From an uncultured Saprospiraceae bacterium (GTDB lineage Bacteria > Bacteroidota > Bacteroidia > Chitinophagales > Saprospiraceae), in assembly GCA_937921595.1 (NCBI GenBank), contig CAKZTD010000189.1, forward strand, positions 1 to 64,000: a DNA stretch of 64,000 nt. The letters are read 5' to 3'. A program made the translations under genes and the position numbers. Of the stretch, positions 1-8,804 are shown one piece after another. Numbering within the stretch: the stretch's first letter is position 1; every line of letters begins with the position of its first letter. The notes under the pieces were generated by a model. The model worked only from the letters and a program-made list of their open reading frames with translations, was not told where the DNA came from and did no database searches.

Positions 1-124
1 TTGCTTTAGCATTTTTATAAATTTCGGTAGACTTTTTCAAAAACACACTTGCGTCTTCTTGCCCTTGAGAAAGAAGCGAAAAAGGAAAAATAAAAACGAG
101 AAATATTATTTTAAATCTGATCAT
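1..124 (-). CDS. Start of an exported protein (3' part outside window)
   Basis: Only about 41 codons lie in the window. The ATG at 124-122 overlaps the TGA stop of the upstream giant gene as ATGA, so translation is probably coupled. The first 20 residues are a clear signal peptide (basic MIRFK, hydrophobic IIFLVFIFPFSLL, then SQG), followed by a polar helix-like stretch DASVFLKKSTEIYKNAKA. The opening resembles periplasmic LolA-like or DUF-type exported proteins, but too little is visible to name it. Its place at the end of the RHS-type operon suggests a partner of the secreted giant; that is inference. Confidence 0.6.
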   Translation of the reverse strand, partial: MIRFKIIFLVFIFPFSLLSQGQEDASVFLKKSTEIYKNAKA

Positions 125-3100
125 TTTTGTGAGATGTTAGAGCGATTAATGGAAATAGTTTTTTTACCTCGGTCAGTTTCTACATTTTTTTGAATCAGCC
201 CTCCTTCAGAATCGTAAATAAATTCAACAAAATAATTATGGTCATTTAAGATTGCTTGGAGAGAATAATCTTTCGGATCGTAGACATAGGTTTTCATAGA
301 AGAATTAAAAGGCTGAATCCTCAAATCATCCAAAAGAACATCATCATCTTCCACTGTAAAGAGTCGCAACTTAAACTTAGAAGCACTCGTAGGCATTTCA
401 AATTCACCCTCCACTTTATACCAACCATCAATCATACTAGCCATAGGGTCTACCGTAAAAGTTTTCAAAACAGTATTACCAGAAAGCACTTGAACTTTAG
501 TTGGAGGTGGATTAAAAGGCATATTATTCCGATCACTAAACTTTGTCCAAAACGACAAGACATATTTCTTGTCAGTCTTAGGGGTAAAAAAAATTTCGGT
601 TCCGTTGAGATCGGATTCAAATTCAAAATAGCAAGTTGGACAAGCTAAGCCATCTGCGAGATTGAAACTATAAGCTCCAGTATGTCCTTCAGGGTAAAGC
701 CAATATCGATTGAAATTGAAATTTCCATGACCATCACCGAAATGATTATTTGTAGCATCTAAATCATAATCCTCAAATCCATCGAAAGCAATTTCTTGGT
801 GTTCCGCATTTTGAGCAGAAGCTGTTATGAGGAAATTTTTATAGCCCGATAAACTGGCAGTAAATTGATGCAAGCGATTTTCACCTTCTTCAGAATTTCC
901 ATTAGCGTGATATCGTGTCACATGATTGACCCACCGCCAATCTGCTCTTTCATTATACAAAGTATCTTCTACCCAATTAAAAGGGAAATAATCAAAAGTA
1001 CCATCTTCAGAGATTTTCAAGCCAGCACCTGCTCCTTTGACTGGATTTTCGTTCTGCTTTCGGGACTGAATATAAGCCCAAGTTCTCAATGCTCTTGGGA
1101 TTCCCAACTTCCCGAAAGCGTATGGATTCGCTGTTCCGTTTTCGTAAATATCGGATAAGGTTTTTCCATTAGCATTGGTTAATTGATCCGGTAAGCCTGA
1201 GAAATTTAAATCCCAATCTTCGATAAATTCTACGGCATTGGCTTGAAGGATTGGTTTCCTATAAACCTCTCCATTACTCATATCATTTGTAAAAAAATCA
1301 AAGCCGCTATGATCTTCCAATGACATGATTCCTCCTTTACTGACTGATTGTAAATTTCTAAATCCAGAGCGTTCGATGTAAGCTTTTTTCAAAGAACTTC
1401 CAGAGAGTGACAATCTAATATTCAATCGATCTTTTAAATCAAAATCGTTCGTATTTCTATTAATATTTGAAACGAAATACTTTTTCTGATCAATCATCAA
1501 TTCATCTCCTTCGAATAAAATATCAGCACAATTGGTTGTGACATCATTCAATTGAAACTTATTGCCACTCCCATCTTTCACATTGAAAGCTGCTCCTTGA
1601 TTTTTATAAGCTCCGTCCATTCGATCATAAGTCCAATGCGCTGGAAAGTTATACGAGTACACATTATCCTGAAACTCATTGGTTACTGCAGTAATAATAG
1701 GTTGCCCTGTTTCATAATCGTAAAATAAATTACTGGAGATTACTTTTGCTCCGTCTTTGTATTGGATGGTCTCTTTTAGTATTGGCGAATTGTAAATCAC
1801 TTTGGTGGTGGTTAGATAGCTACTGACGTTTTCGTAATATTGAATACTCGGCATCAGACTCGGCGCGGGGATAGGTGGCACCACATTAATCTTTATATCT
1901 GGTCGAATTCCACCACCCATTGTAATGTTTCCATTTTCGTATTGTTCAATATAAAAATCATACTCTTTACCTAAATAGGCATCCACTACTTCTCCTTCTT
2001 TTTTTAGAAACTTCACCTTGTTATCTAATGTAGATTCTGATAATTTTTTATAAACATATTCCACCATAGAAACAGGTTGTCCAGACGGCTCACCGAATGA
2101 ATAAGGATAAACACTTACTCTTTTTTGTCGTCCATAAATTCCATTATTCAGGGTAATCGCATAGCCCATTGTAAAACCGGCATTATTGATTCCGACATGA
2201 CCAATAAAAGGAATTTGAACATTGATTGGAGGAAATGCAGTTCGAAAAGGGTTACTCGTTTTCCGAACTTTCGTTGGAAAATCTTTTGCTGTAAAAAACT
2301 CAAAAACAGAAATACCGTCCTGAGATTTTGAAACATCAGGATTGGTCAATGCACGTTCAATAACACGACTATATCCAATCTTAGGTCCTGGATGCAAGCC
2401 TAAAGCATGTGGAGTTTCTACAAATGAATTTTCGGTTTCTTTCTGAATATATAAAACCTTATTACCTGTTGCTTGAGTATAGCGTTCTAGTTTTATTAAT
2501 GCATTTTCTTCATGTCCGGTGATTGGCTCCATTTCAGCAACTCCGGAAGATGTTCCGTCTGGTAAATCATAGGAATATTCTTTTCCGTATACATTTCCAT
2601 CTAGAGCCTTAGGGTCGAGTGTGATTTTTCGAACTCGATTTCCACCACCATACTTTTGATTAATACTATTAAGCTTTAAAAAACTTGGCTTTGTTTCTAC
2701 AACTATTTGCCCCCAGCCTTTGCTTGCTTTGTCTTTATAATAACCAGAAAAAAGCGGTTTGATCGCCTTGTATAATTTCGAAAAATTACCTTGCACCCAG
2801 GTTATGGGATTGCTTGTGTTAAACTCAAAAGAAGTTTGGATATCTGATCTAAAATTTCGGATATACTGAATCGTTGCAATTTGAATAGGATGTAGTTTAT
2901 AGGTTGCAGTATTGGTAGGAGCAACATAATTAATTTCTACAAAGCCTCCCCTAGTAGCCTCATAACCAATAGACGCAATGTCATTTCTTGAAATATAACC
3001 ATTGACATAATCTTCGTGATTCTTTGGACTTTGACCGATACTTTTTACTCGGTTTAAAAACATGAATACTTTAAAATTTAAATCTTTAATCCCCGCTGTT

Positions 3101-6060
3101 CTGGCTTTTGCTTCTGCTAGATTATTTGCTTTAAAATAAATACGATTCAACGTTTTCAGATCTACAATTTTGCTATCCGTGGCATTTGATGGAACGAAGG
3201 TAGACCCATTTCCATATCCCGTTATTGGGACATATTGCATGGCCTTTTTATTTTGAACAAAAGCATAGTCATCTTTTTCATAGTCCACTCTCAATTCACC
3301 ATCAGAAGGAAGTGTGATTTTTGAGAGACACCAAAGTGCAGCATTTTGATTCCGATTGGTATAGGTCTCCTGATAAGTATATGGATTTTCATAAGGATCA
3401 AAAGAACCAATCTTATCCTGATAAGCTCCCCATCGATCTTGGGTAAAAGCTACCGGATGAGGTATATTATTTTCATACTCAAAATGATATTTTGAATCCG
3501 CTCCTACTCTATTATTTTTATAAGTAAACCATAATTCTTTCAAAGTCAGTGTTCCATTTTGACCTGCTTGCCCAATCGGTGAAACTATATTATCAGTAGA
3601 AGCAATATTTTTATCAAAATTCGGAATAGTAGATTGATTGGAAGTATTTGCTTTGAGAGAATAATCATAGGCAAAATGCACTTCTTTGATTGGCGTCAAT
3701 CCGTGATTACTATTTAAATAAAACTCATCGACATATTTCGGATCAGACTTACTATACAAAGAAATCTTTTTTAAATATTTTTGAGGCTTAGATAGATTTG
3801 CATCGACGAGTGCCGTATTGCCTGTTTCAAAAATTGCAAAATGAGTTTTCGTTTCAATAGCTTTTGCATAATACAACTCTTTCAGCCCTTGCGTATATGT
3901 TGCCTTTTGATCATGATCATTAGTGAGGTAACCTTCGATGAAATCTGCCATCTGATTATCAAAAGGAAATCGCCATTTATATCCGTCGATTTTTTCATAA
4001 TAAAATTTAGTCCAAGATCCTAAATCATCGTCGGTGCATCCATCATTTTTGATATCTATATAATCCATCGAATGGATACTCGTCAAAAAGTAAGTATGCG
4101 CATATGCAGGTGTCACTTCTCTGGAGTAATAATCGTCACTCCCCTTTAAGTTATCACTGAGTTTATTCTCTACTCTATTCAATCCAGCTATGGGTACCTT
4201 CTTAGTTCTTCCCGGATCTTTTTGATCTGTAGCAAAAGTCACCTTCTCTTCGTCCCAATTATAAGCAGGGAGTGCATAATTATAGACGACACCGTTTGAT
4301 TTACGAACAGAAATTTCGTTGATGTGATGATCTTTTCCTCTATTGCTAACATAGTAAATTGGTTCTACACTATTTGTCTTGACAATGTGTTTTGCTTTAT
4401 AAACATTATCCGTGATCGTTCTGTCTACCAGTTGTTTTTTAGTTTTATATTCAATACTGATAACTCTAGGGTTTCGCTTATTACTTTTATTTAAAGACAG
4501 ATTATTTCGTCCTGAGTTATAGGTAGAAAAAGCTTTGGGTTTGAAAGACAGCGGCTTACTTAAAAGGTCAGAAACATCACCAAGATCAAAAGCAATTGGT
4601 TTATCTTTTTCCATATTATTCCATTCGGAAATCGGAAGTGGTGTTGACTCTCCTATGAGTTTAAAATAAGCTGGTTGATATAAAGGATTGGTAAGATTTT
4701 TACTTTTAAAATTATAATCTTTAAGGGTATTGATTCGTCTTGGCTCCCAGGTTCCTGAATAAGATTGCGTCATTGCGAAATTTGCATCAACCCCCATATC
4801 AATAACATTGGGTCCCACCCCTACATCTACTCCTAGGTCTATATTAGTTGCTTTACTTTCTGAATATTGAGGCTTGTACTGCCCTACCGAATTCCGATAT
4901 AATCTGAACGCTCCTCCTATGCCATGGCCTTGAATATTAAAAACATCAAAAGACTGAATCGTAAGTGGAAGTACCGGTGTTTCTTTCGAAACCGGAGTTT
5001 CGTTTTCTCGATAATAATCCATGACGCCTTGCTGGTCATTTTTTCTATGTTCAGTATATAGGGAGCCATACATTGGAACATTTTGCTGTGGATTTGTAAT
5101 ATTAGTTACCGAATAATTTCCCTGAAGGCTGATCGATTTATTTTTAAAATATAAGGCTGAAAAATCATAAGTTGTTGCGTAACTAAGACTCAGTGTATTC
5201 CGAGGTATGGATATAGAAGCGATCGGCGCATGTTTTGCAAACGAAAGATTGAATCCAGTCATGTAATCTTTTTCAGTAATTTGAATATCTCCTTTCTGGT
5301 CAAAATAGAGTCCGCTATAATGACCAACTCGAAATGATTTCAATTTATCTATTTTGCCTTGAACCGATTGGATGGTTTTTCCAATTCCTTTGTTTTTATC
5401 TTCCTCTGTTCCTCCATCGTTATCCTTTTCTTTTTTGGATAATAAATGATCCATTGACAAACGAGGTGTTAGCATCACTCCTTCTTTAGAATCAAAATTT
5501 AAACCTAACATCGAAGGACCGTTGGATTTCATTTTGCTTTCCGTATTTTCATGAACAGGTACTAGATCTACTCCTGCTTTCACTCCAAAGCCTTTATAAT
5601 TATCAAAGTAGAGCGTAAATTTTCCTTTAAGGCCAAGATCAGCACTGAATATTTCCATATCTATTGGAGCCAAAGTGATAGCGATATTTTTCTTGGGTTT
5701 TATGTATATCGTCTTGTCTAAAAGGTCTGGCGTATTTCCGTCTCCTCGGAAGTCATCAGGAATACCTCTTTTATTTCGAACGATTGCTCCTGCATTTAAA
5801 TTAAAACTTAGCCCTACCCAAGTTGGTACATCACCAGGAGTCACGTTGCTACTATAAGCCATATTGATCGGATAACCTCCATCGGGACCAGGCACTACCA
5901 ACAAAGGGATGTTATAATTAAAATCACCAGAATAAAGATCGACCATATCACTAGCTCCGATTGGCGTAAAAGAATTTACTTCCGGTTGAGTTGGCCCAGT
6001 GGTCTGAGCATGGAGCCACACACCAGTGCAACTCAATAGAAAAATGATTATTGATTTCAT
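121..6060 (-). CDS. Giant secreted RHS-type shell protein (1979 aa)
   Basis: Starts at the ATG at 6060, which opens a signal peptide MKSIIIFLLSCTGVWLHAQ and overlaps the preceding stop as TAATG; an upstream in-frame TTG at 6144 is not credible. The mature N-terminus has PEVNSFTPIGASDMVDLYSGDF followed by 'PINMAYSSN...WVGLSFNLNAGAIVRN', the signature of Bacteroidota proteins annotated as RHS or YD-repeat proteins. The body is a long beta-rich region without recognisable YD repeats. The tail (about residues 1920-1979) holds the family signature KTYVYDPKDYSLQAIL...NYFVEFIYDSEGGLIQKNVETDRGKK. No toxin domain and no type IX sorting domain are seen, so it may act as a cell-surface shell or carrier. 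Function is unproven; the family assignment is by recognition of these signatures. Confidence 0.75.
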   Translation of the reverse strand: MKSIIIFLLSCTGVWLHAQTTGPTQPEVNSFTPIGASDMVDLYSGDFNYNIPLLVVPGPDGGYPINMAYSSNVTPGDVPTWVGLSFNLNAGAIVRNKRGIPDDFRGDGNTPDLLDKTIYIKPKKNIAITLAPIDMEIFSADLGLKGKFTLYFDNYKGFGVKAGVDLVPVHENTESKMKSNGPSMLGLNFDSKEGVMLTPRLSMDHLLSKKEKDNDGGTEEDKNKGIGKTIQSVQGKIDKLKSFRVGHYSGLYFDQKGDIQITEKDYMTGFNLSFAKHAPIASISIPRNTLSLSYATTYDFSALYFKNKSISLQGNYSVTNITNPQQNVPMYGSLYTEHRKNDQQGVMDYYRENETPVSKETPVLPLTIQSFDVFNIQGHGIGGAFRLYRNSVGQYKPQYSESKATNIDLGVDVGVGPNVIDMGVDANFAMTQSYSGTWEPRRINTLKDYNFKSKNLTNPLYQPAYFKLIGESTPLPISEWNNMEKDKPIAFDLGDVSDLLSKPLSFKPKAFSTYNSGRNNLSLNKSNKRNPRVISIEYKTKKQLVDRTITDNVYKAKHIVKTNSVEPIYYVSNRGKDHHINEISVRKSNGVVYNYALPAYNWDEEKVTFATDQKDPGRTKKVPIAGLNRVENKLSDNLKGSDDYYSREVTPAYAHTYFLTSIHSMDYIDIKNDGCTDDDLGSWTKFYYEKIDGYKWRFPFDNQMADFIEGYLTNDHDQKATYTQGLKELYYAKAIETKTHFAIFETGNTALVDANLSKPQKYLKKISLYSKSDPKYVDEFYLNSNHGLTPIKEVHFAYDYSLKANTSNQSTIPNFDKNIASTDNIVSPIGQAGQNGTLTLKELWFTYKNNRVGADSKYHFEYENNIPHPVAFTQDRWGAYQDKIGSFDPYENPYTYQETYTNRNQNAALWCLSKITLPSDGELRVDYEKDDYAFVQNKKAMQYVPITGYGNGSTFVPSNATDSKIVDLKTLNRIYFKANNLAEAKARTAGIKDLNFKVFMFLNRVKSIGQSPKNHEDYVNGYISRNDIASIGYEATRGGFVEINYVAPTNTATYKLHPIQIATIQYIRNFRSDIQTSFEFNTSNPITWVQGNFSKLYKAIKPLFSGYYKDKASKGWGQIVVETKPSFLKLNSINQKYGGGNRVRKITLDPKALDGNVYGKEYSYDLPDGTSSGVAEMEPITGHEENALIKLERYTQATGNKVLYIQKETENSFVETPHALGLHPGPKIGYSRVIERALTNPDVSKSQDGISVFEFFTAKDFPTKVRKTSNPFRTAFPPINVQIPFIGHVGINNAGFTMGYAITLNNGIYGRQKRVSVYPYSFGEPSGQPVSMVEYVYKKLSESTLDNKVKFLKKEGEVVDAYLGKEYDFYIEQYENGNITMGGGIRPDIKINVVPPIPAPSLMPSIQYYENVSSYLTTTKVIYNSPILKETIQYKDGAKVISSNLFYDYETGQPIITAVTNEFQDNVYSYNFPAHWTYDRMDGAYKNQGAAFNVKDGSGNKFQLNDVTTNCADILFEGDELMIDQKKYFVSNINRNTNDFDLKDRLNIRLSLSGSSLKKAYIERSGFRNLQSVSKGGIMSLEDHSGFDFFTNDMSNGEVYRKPILQANAVEFIEDWDLNFSGLPDQLTNANGKTLSDIYENGTANPYAFGKLGIPRALRTWAYIQSRKQNENPVKGAGAGLKISEDGTFDYFPFNWVEDTLYNERADWRWVNHVTRYHANGNSEEGENRLHQFTASLSGYKNFLITASAQNAEHQEIAFDGFEDYDLDATNNHFGDGHGNFNFNRYWLYPEGHTGAYSFNLADGLACPTCYFEFESDLNGTEIFFTPKTDKKYVLSFWTKFSDRNNMPFNPPPTKVQVLSGNTVLKTFTVDPMASMIDGWYKVEGEFEMPTSASKFKLRLFTVEDDDVLLDDLRIQPFNSSMKTYVYDPKDYSLQAILNDHNYFVEFIYDSEGGLIQKNVETDRGKKTISINRSNISQK

Positions 6061-6470
6061 TATATGGAGTAGTTGAATTTTAAATATTGTTTTTGATTCT
6101 TGGCGTTGGTTACTTCGAGCAGTAGTGGACTTAATAATCCCCAATGAGCGAAAGTAGATTTTGGAAGTTTTAATTCAATATGATTACGGCCATAGCGAAT
6201 GGGAAAAACTTGATCAGTATTTGAAAAAACAATGGATCCATCATTGGCGTATATCTTATACTTCAAAGCATTATCATTGTATTTTTCATCATAAACGAAG
6301 CGTAATGTTTCCGTGATGTAACGGTAATCATTGGTGATCTGATAAGAAAGCTGAGAATAATCTTTTTTATCATTTGTAGGAACTGTAGGAATCGTATTAT
6401 GTATTCGAATACAGCTAAAAGTCATCAAACAGATTCCCAATAGAAATAAATAAATTAATTGCTTTTTCAT
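6060..6470 (-). CDS. Small lipoprotein, unknown function (136 aa)
   Basis: The ATG at 6470 begins a lipoprotein signal peptide, MKKQLIYLFLLGICLMTFSC, with the lipobox cysteine at residue 20; the longer GTG-initiated frame from 6515 would bury it. The mature part is a single beta-rich domain of about 115 residues (RYITETLRFVYDEKYND, ALKYKIYANDG, YGRNHIELKLPKSTFAHWGLLSPLLLEV). It follows the zinc-ribbon gene by 34 bp and its TAA overlaps the ATG of the giant RHS-type gene, so the two are probably made together. It may anchor or assist that protein at the outer membrane. No family recognised. Confidence 0.75.
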   Translation of the reverse strand: MKKQLIYLFLLGICLMTFSCIRIHNTIPTVPTNDKKDYSQLSYQITNDYRYITETLRFVYDEKYNDNALKYKIYANDGSIVFSNTDQVFPIRYGRNHIELKLPKSTFAHWGLLSPLLLEVTNAKNQKQYLKFNYSI

Positions 6471-6504
6471 TTTATTATTGCTTTGTCTGGTTTTAAGTAT
6501 CTGT

Positions 6505-7275
6505 TTAAATTTCACTTTCTTTATTATTCCTCCTCACCGCTTTCATCAGTTGATAAGCTTTTCCAAAAGTCATTTTGATAGCGCTTCTATTGTCATATTC
6601 TTCATTGACTTTTACATCTCGGATGTCGAGCATGGTTTCAATTTCTCTTTCTAAAAAATACACCTGATCCGCTTCCATAAATCCTCCAAGAATACCAACT
6701 TCACCTGCTCCATTTTTCAAGATACCTTGCAAGGAAAATCTAACAACTGATGTTTCATTGTTTTTGGTGATTATTTTTTTAGTATAAAACTGAGTAAAAT
6801 CTGTTAGCGGAAATATTTTGTCTTTTAAAAAAAATCCGGGAATCGAATGGGTAATTTTTAGTTCCTTTGGACTGATATGAATGATCCGCTTCCTAAAAGA
6901 TTTGACTACTTGAAGTATTCCGATTATTCCAAACAAGGCTAGCGGAATCAAATGCCAACCGAATGATAGCAATTGTGGTATTTGAAAAAATTGAAATCCT
7001 ACTACACCTATAAAAAATAATCCAAAGAGTATACTCATCCATGATCGCTGAAATTCAGAATCTATCGTAATTACTTTTGAGTTGATTTGATTTTCGATTT
7101 GTATTCCTTTGGGTGCTTGAGCAACTTGTTTATAGGATCGGTCGCTGATATTTACAACATGCCCTTCGACATGATAATGCGTCCCACATGCACTACATTC
7201 AATGAGTGCTTCTTTGAAAAATTCGGGCGATTTTGTATTTGCTTTTTGATTACAATTTGGACAACTGAGGTTCAT
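6505..7275 (-). CDS. Zinc-ribbon membrane protein (256 aa)
   Basis: The start is placed at ATG 7275; an upstream TTG at 7299 overlaps the preceding gene and is less likely. The N-terminus has two CxxC pairs (CPNCNQ near residue 4 and CSACGTHYH near residue 27), a rubredoxin-like zinc ribbon. Two hydrophobic segments follow at about residues 80-100 and 105-125 (WMSILFGLFFIGVVGFQFF; LIPLALFGIIGILQVV). The C-terminal half resembles a PH-like membrane-associated domain (HISPKELKITHSIPGFFLKDKIFPLTDF). Cytoplasmic ribbon plus membrane hairpin suggests a sensor or scaffold; the function is unknown. It lies between the DUF3592-like genes and the lipoprotein on one transcript. Confidence 0.75.
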   Translation of the reverse strand: MNLSCPNCNQKANTKSPEFFKEALIECSACGTHYHVEGHVVNISDRSYKQVAQAPKGIQIENQINSKVITIDSEFQRSWMSILFGLFFIGVVGFQFFQIPQLLSFGWHLIPLALFGIIGILQVVKSFRKRIIHISPKELKITHSIPGFFLKDKIFPLTDFTQFYTKKIITKNNETSVVRFSLQGILKNGAGEVGILGGFMEADQVYFLEREIETMLDIRDVKVNEEYDNRSAIKMTFGKAYQLMKAVRRNNKESEI

Positions 7276-7291
7276 TATACTGTATTTAGTT

Positions 7292-7801
7292 TTATGCAAT
7301 TTTATTTCTTCGGATCACCTCCATCTTTAAGTCGACTGGTAAGGTCTCGACGTAGACAGCATTGTTAGGCTTATCTGCATCGACTAAGAGTAAATATTTT
7401 TGAATATTTCTAGAAGGTCCAATGACTCGTTCTTCGCAGGTGTACTGCTGACCGTATAACTCGTAACCTATCTTCATTTTCACTAAAGGTTGATTTCCGA
7501 CCTTCGTTCCAGTTGTTTTGAATTCTAATAATTCCCCTTCGACACAAACCCCATTCTCTATGGCATTGATTATTCTTGGAAATGCTTTGATTGCCGGAAA
7601 CATGAGTAATAAACCAACGACAGGAAAAATGAACAGGATTAATATTTCTGGTTTTTGAAAAAAGATATCTGGTTTTTGAAGAGCCACAAGCATTACCATA
7701 AACATGCCCATAAGAAAAGCAACAGCACCCATTTTTGCTAAAGGTATATTCTTGAAAAGTTTTAGCTTTTCGGAGATAGTTAATTTTTTATTGAGATTCA
7801 T
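7292..7801 (-). CDS. DUF3592-like membrane protein, copy 2 (169 aa)
   Basis: Two transmembrane segments (about residues 25-45 and 51-70) precede a beta-strand domain with ENGVCVEGELLEF, KIGYELYGQQYTCEERV and NNAVYVETLPVDL, the strand pattern of DUF3592-like proteins. It is a clear paralogue of the next upstream gene at 8073-8600: both share NGVCVEGELL, IGYELYGK/QxY and VDADxPNNAVY. The tandem pair probably arose by duplication. It ends 16 bp before the zinc-ribbon gene starts, so they are likely one operon. Role unknown. Confidence 0.75.
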   Translation of the reverse strand: MNLNKKLTISEKLKLFKNIPLAKMGAVAFLMGMFMVMLVALQKPDIFFQKPEILILFIFPVVGLLLMFPAIKAFPRIINAIENGVCVEGELLEFKTTGTKVGNQPLVKMKIGYELYGQQYTCEERVIGPSRNIQKYLLLVDADKPNNAVYVETLPVDLKMEVIRRNKIA

Positions 7802-8072
7802 TTTGCTTTGCTTTGTCTGTGAGGAATTGTTTATTATTTATACCATGAGATACTGTTGTTATAATCGGTTCTTTGATTAAGGTTTTGTTAATATTATTTT
7901 GAATATTTTTTAAAAAAGGCATAGTTATCTTGGCACCTACTTGGGCAGGTGGGTTATGAAAATTATGCTTAAACAGATATAACTTTGGATCTTGTAAGTT
8001 AAAAAATTGTGTTCTCTTTTTTCTTTAAAACAGATCTTCGGTGATTCTAAAAAGAGTAACGGTAAATGTTTT

Positions 8073-8600
8073 TTATTTCAAAAATTGGTTTCGACGTTTC
8101 AATTCCTTTTTGATGTCATGTGGTAATTTTTCTAAGTAAACCGCATTATTTGGATCGTCGGCATCGACCATTAATAAATGTTGTTTAAACATTCCAACTG
8201 GTATTGTCACGTATTCCGTACAGATGTATTTTTTTCCGTAAAGCTCGTAACCGATCCGTATTTCTCTCAATGCCTTTTCATTTATTCTAGTATCTGTACT
8301 TTTAATTTTCAAGAGCTCTCCTTCTACACATACTCCATTTTCTAACGCGTAAAACATTCGTGGAAGTTCTCGGGCATTTCGATAAATTAGATAAAAACCT
8401 ATGATTGGAAACATTAGCAAAAGAAGAAGAAAAAAGAGCAATGCAATGTTTCCATTTTGAAATTTTAAATCAATTTTCGAAAAGATTGGAAGGACAATTA
8501 TTAGACTTACGACTAAAAACATAACACTCTCTTCTCCTCCTTGAAGATTGAAGAAGAGTTTCATTTTTTGTTTAATAGTTAATCTATTATTGAGCTTCAT
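8073..8600 (-). CDS. DUF3592-like membrane protein, copy 1 (175 aa)
   Basis: Paralogue of the gene at 7292-7801, with two hydrophobic segments (about residues 26-44 and 52-72) and the same C-terminal beta domain (NGVCVEGELLKI, EIRIGYELYGKKYIC, LLMVDADDPNNAVYLEKLP). It is the first sizeable gene of the minus-strand group leading to the giant RHS-type protein, although 271 bp without a gene separate it from copy 2, so copy 2 may have its own promoter. Function unknown. Confidence 0.72.
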   Translation of the reverse strand: MKLNNRLTIKQKMKLFFNLQGGEESVMFLVVSLIIVLPIFSKIDLKFQNGNIALLFFLLLLLMFPIIGFYLIYRNARELPRMFYALENGVCVEGELLKIKSTDTRINEKALREIRIGYELYGKKYICTEYVTIPVGMFKQHLLMVDADDPNNAVYLEKLPHDIKKELKRRNQFLK

Positions 8601-8679
8601 CAGTAATCTGTTTACTTTTTATCGTTGAAGCTTTGGGAATCTTACCTTTCGTTTTTAATTCTTTTACAAGTTTAGGCAT
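8587..8679 (-). CDS. Possible 30-residue small ORF upstream of the DUF3592-like pair
   Basis: An ATG at 8679 opens a short frame, MPKLVKELKTKGKIPKASTI..., that is lysine-rich and ends at a TAA inside the start of the next gene (14-bp overlap). The overlap is the type that allows translational coupling, so it could be a leader peptide or a small cationic protein. There is no family match and it may be chance; the 3' overlap and lack of internal stops are the only support. Confidence 0.25.
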   Translation of the reverse strand: MPKLVKELKTKGKIPKASTIKSKQITDEAQ

Positions 8680-8804
8680 TTTGATTGATAAAACTTAGGA
8701 CATTTTTGGTATTTTGTAATCGACTAAAAATATACTTTTATTTTTAATGACCTAATTACCAGTTAATTACATAATATTTTGCAATCGCCAAAACTCAATC
8801 TTAA

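Noticed and set aside
121-6060. Toxin domain or YD repeats in the giant shell protein
   Set aside because: I looked for YD-repeat units and a C-terminal toxin after the core signature and saw neither.
6061-6144. N-terminal extension of the giant shell protein from TTG 6144
   Set aside because: The signal peptide begins at ATG 6060, which overlaps the preceding stop; the extension would place 28 residues in front of it and overlap the lipoprotein gene.
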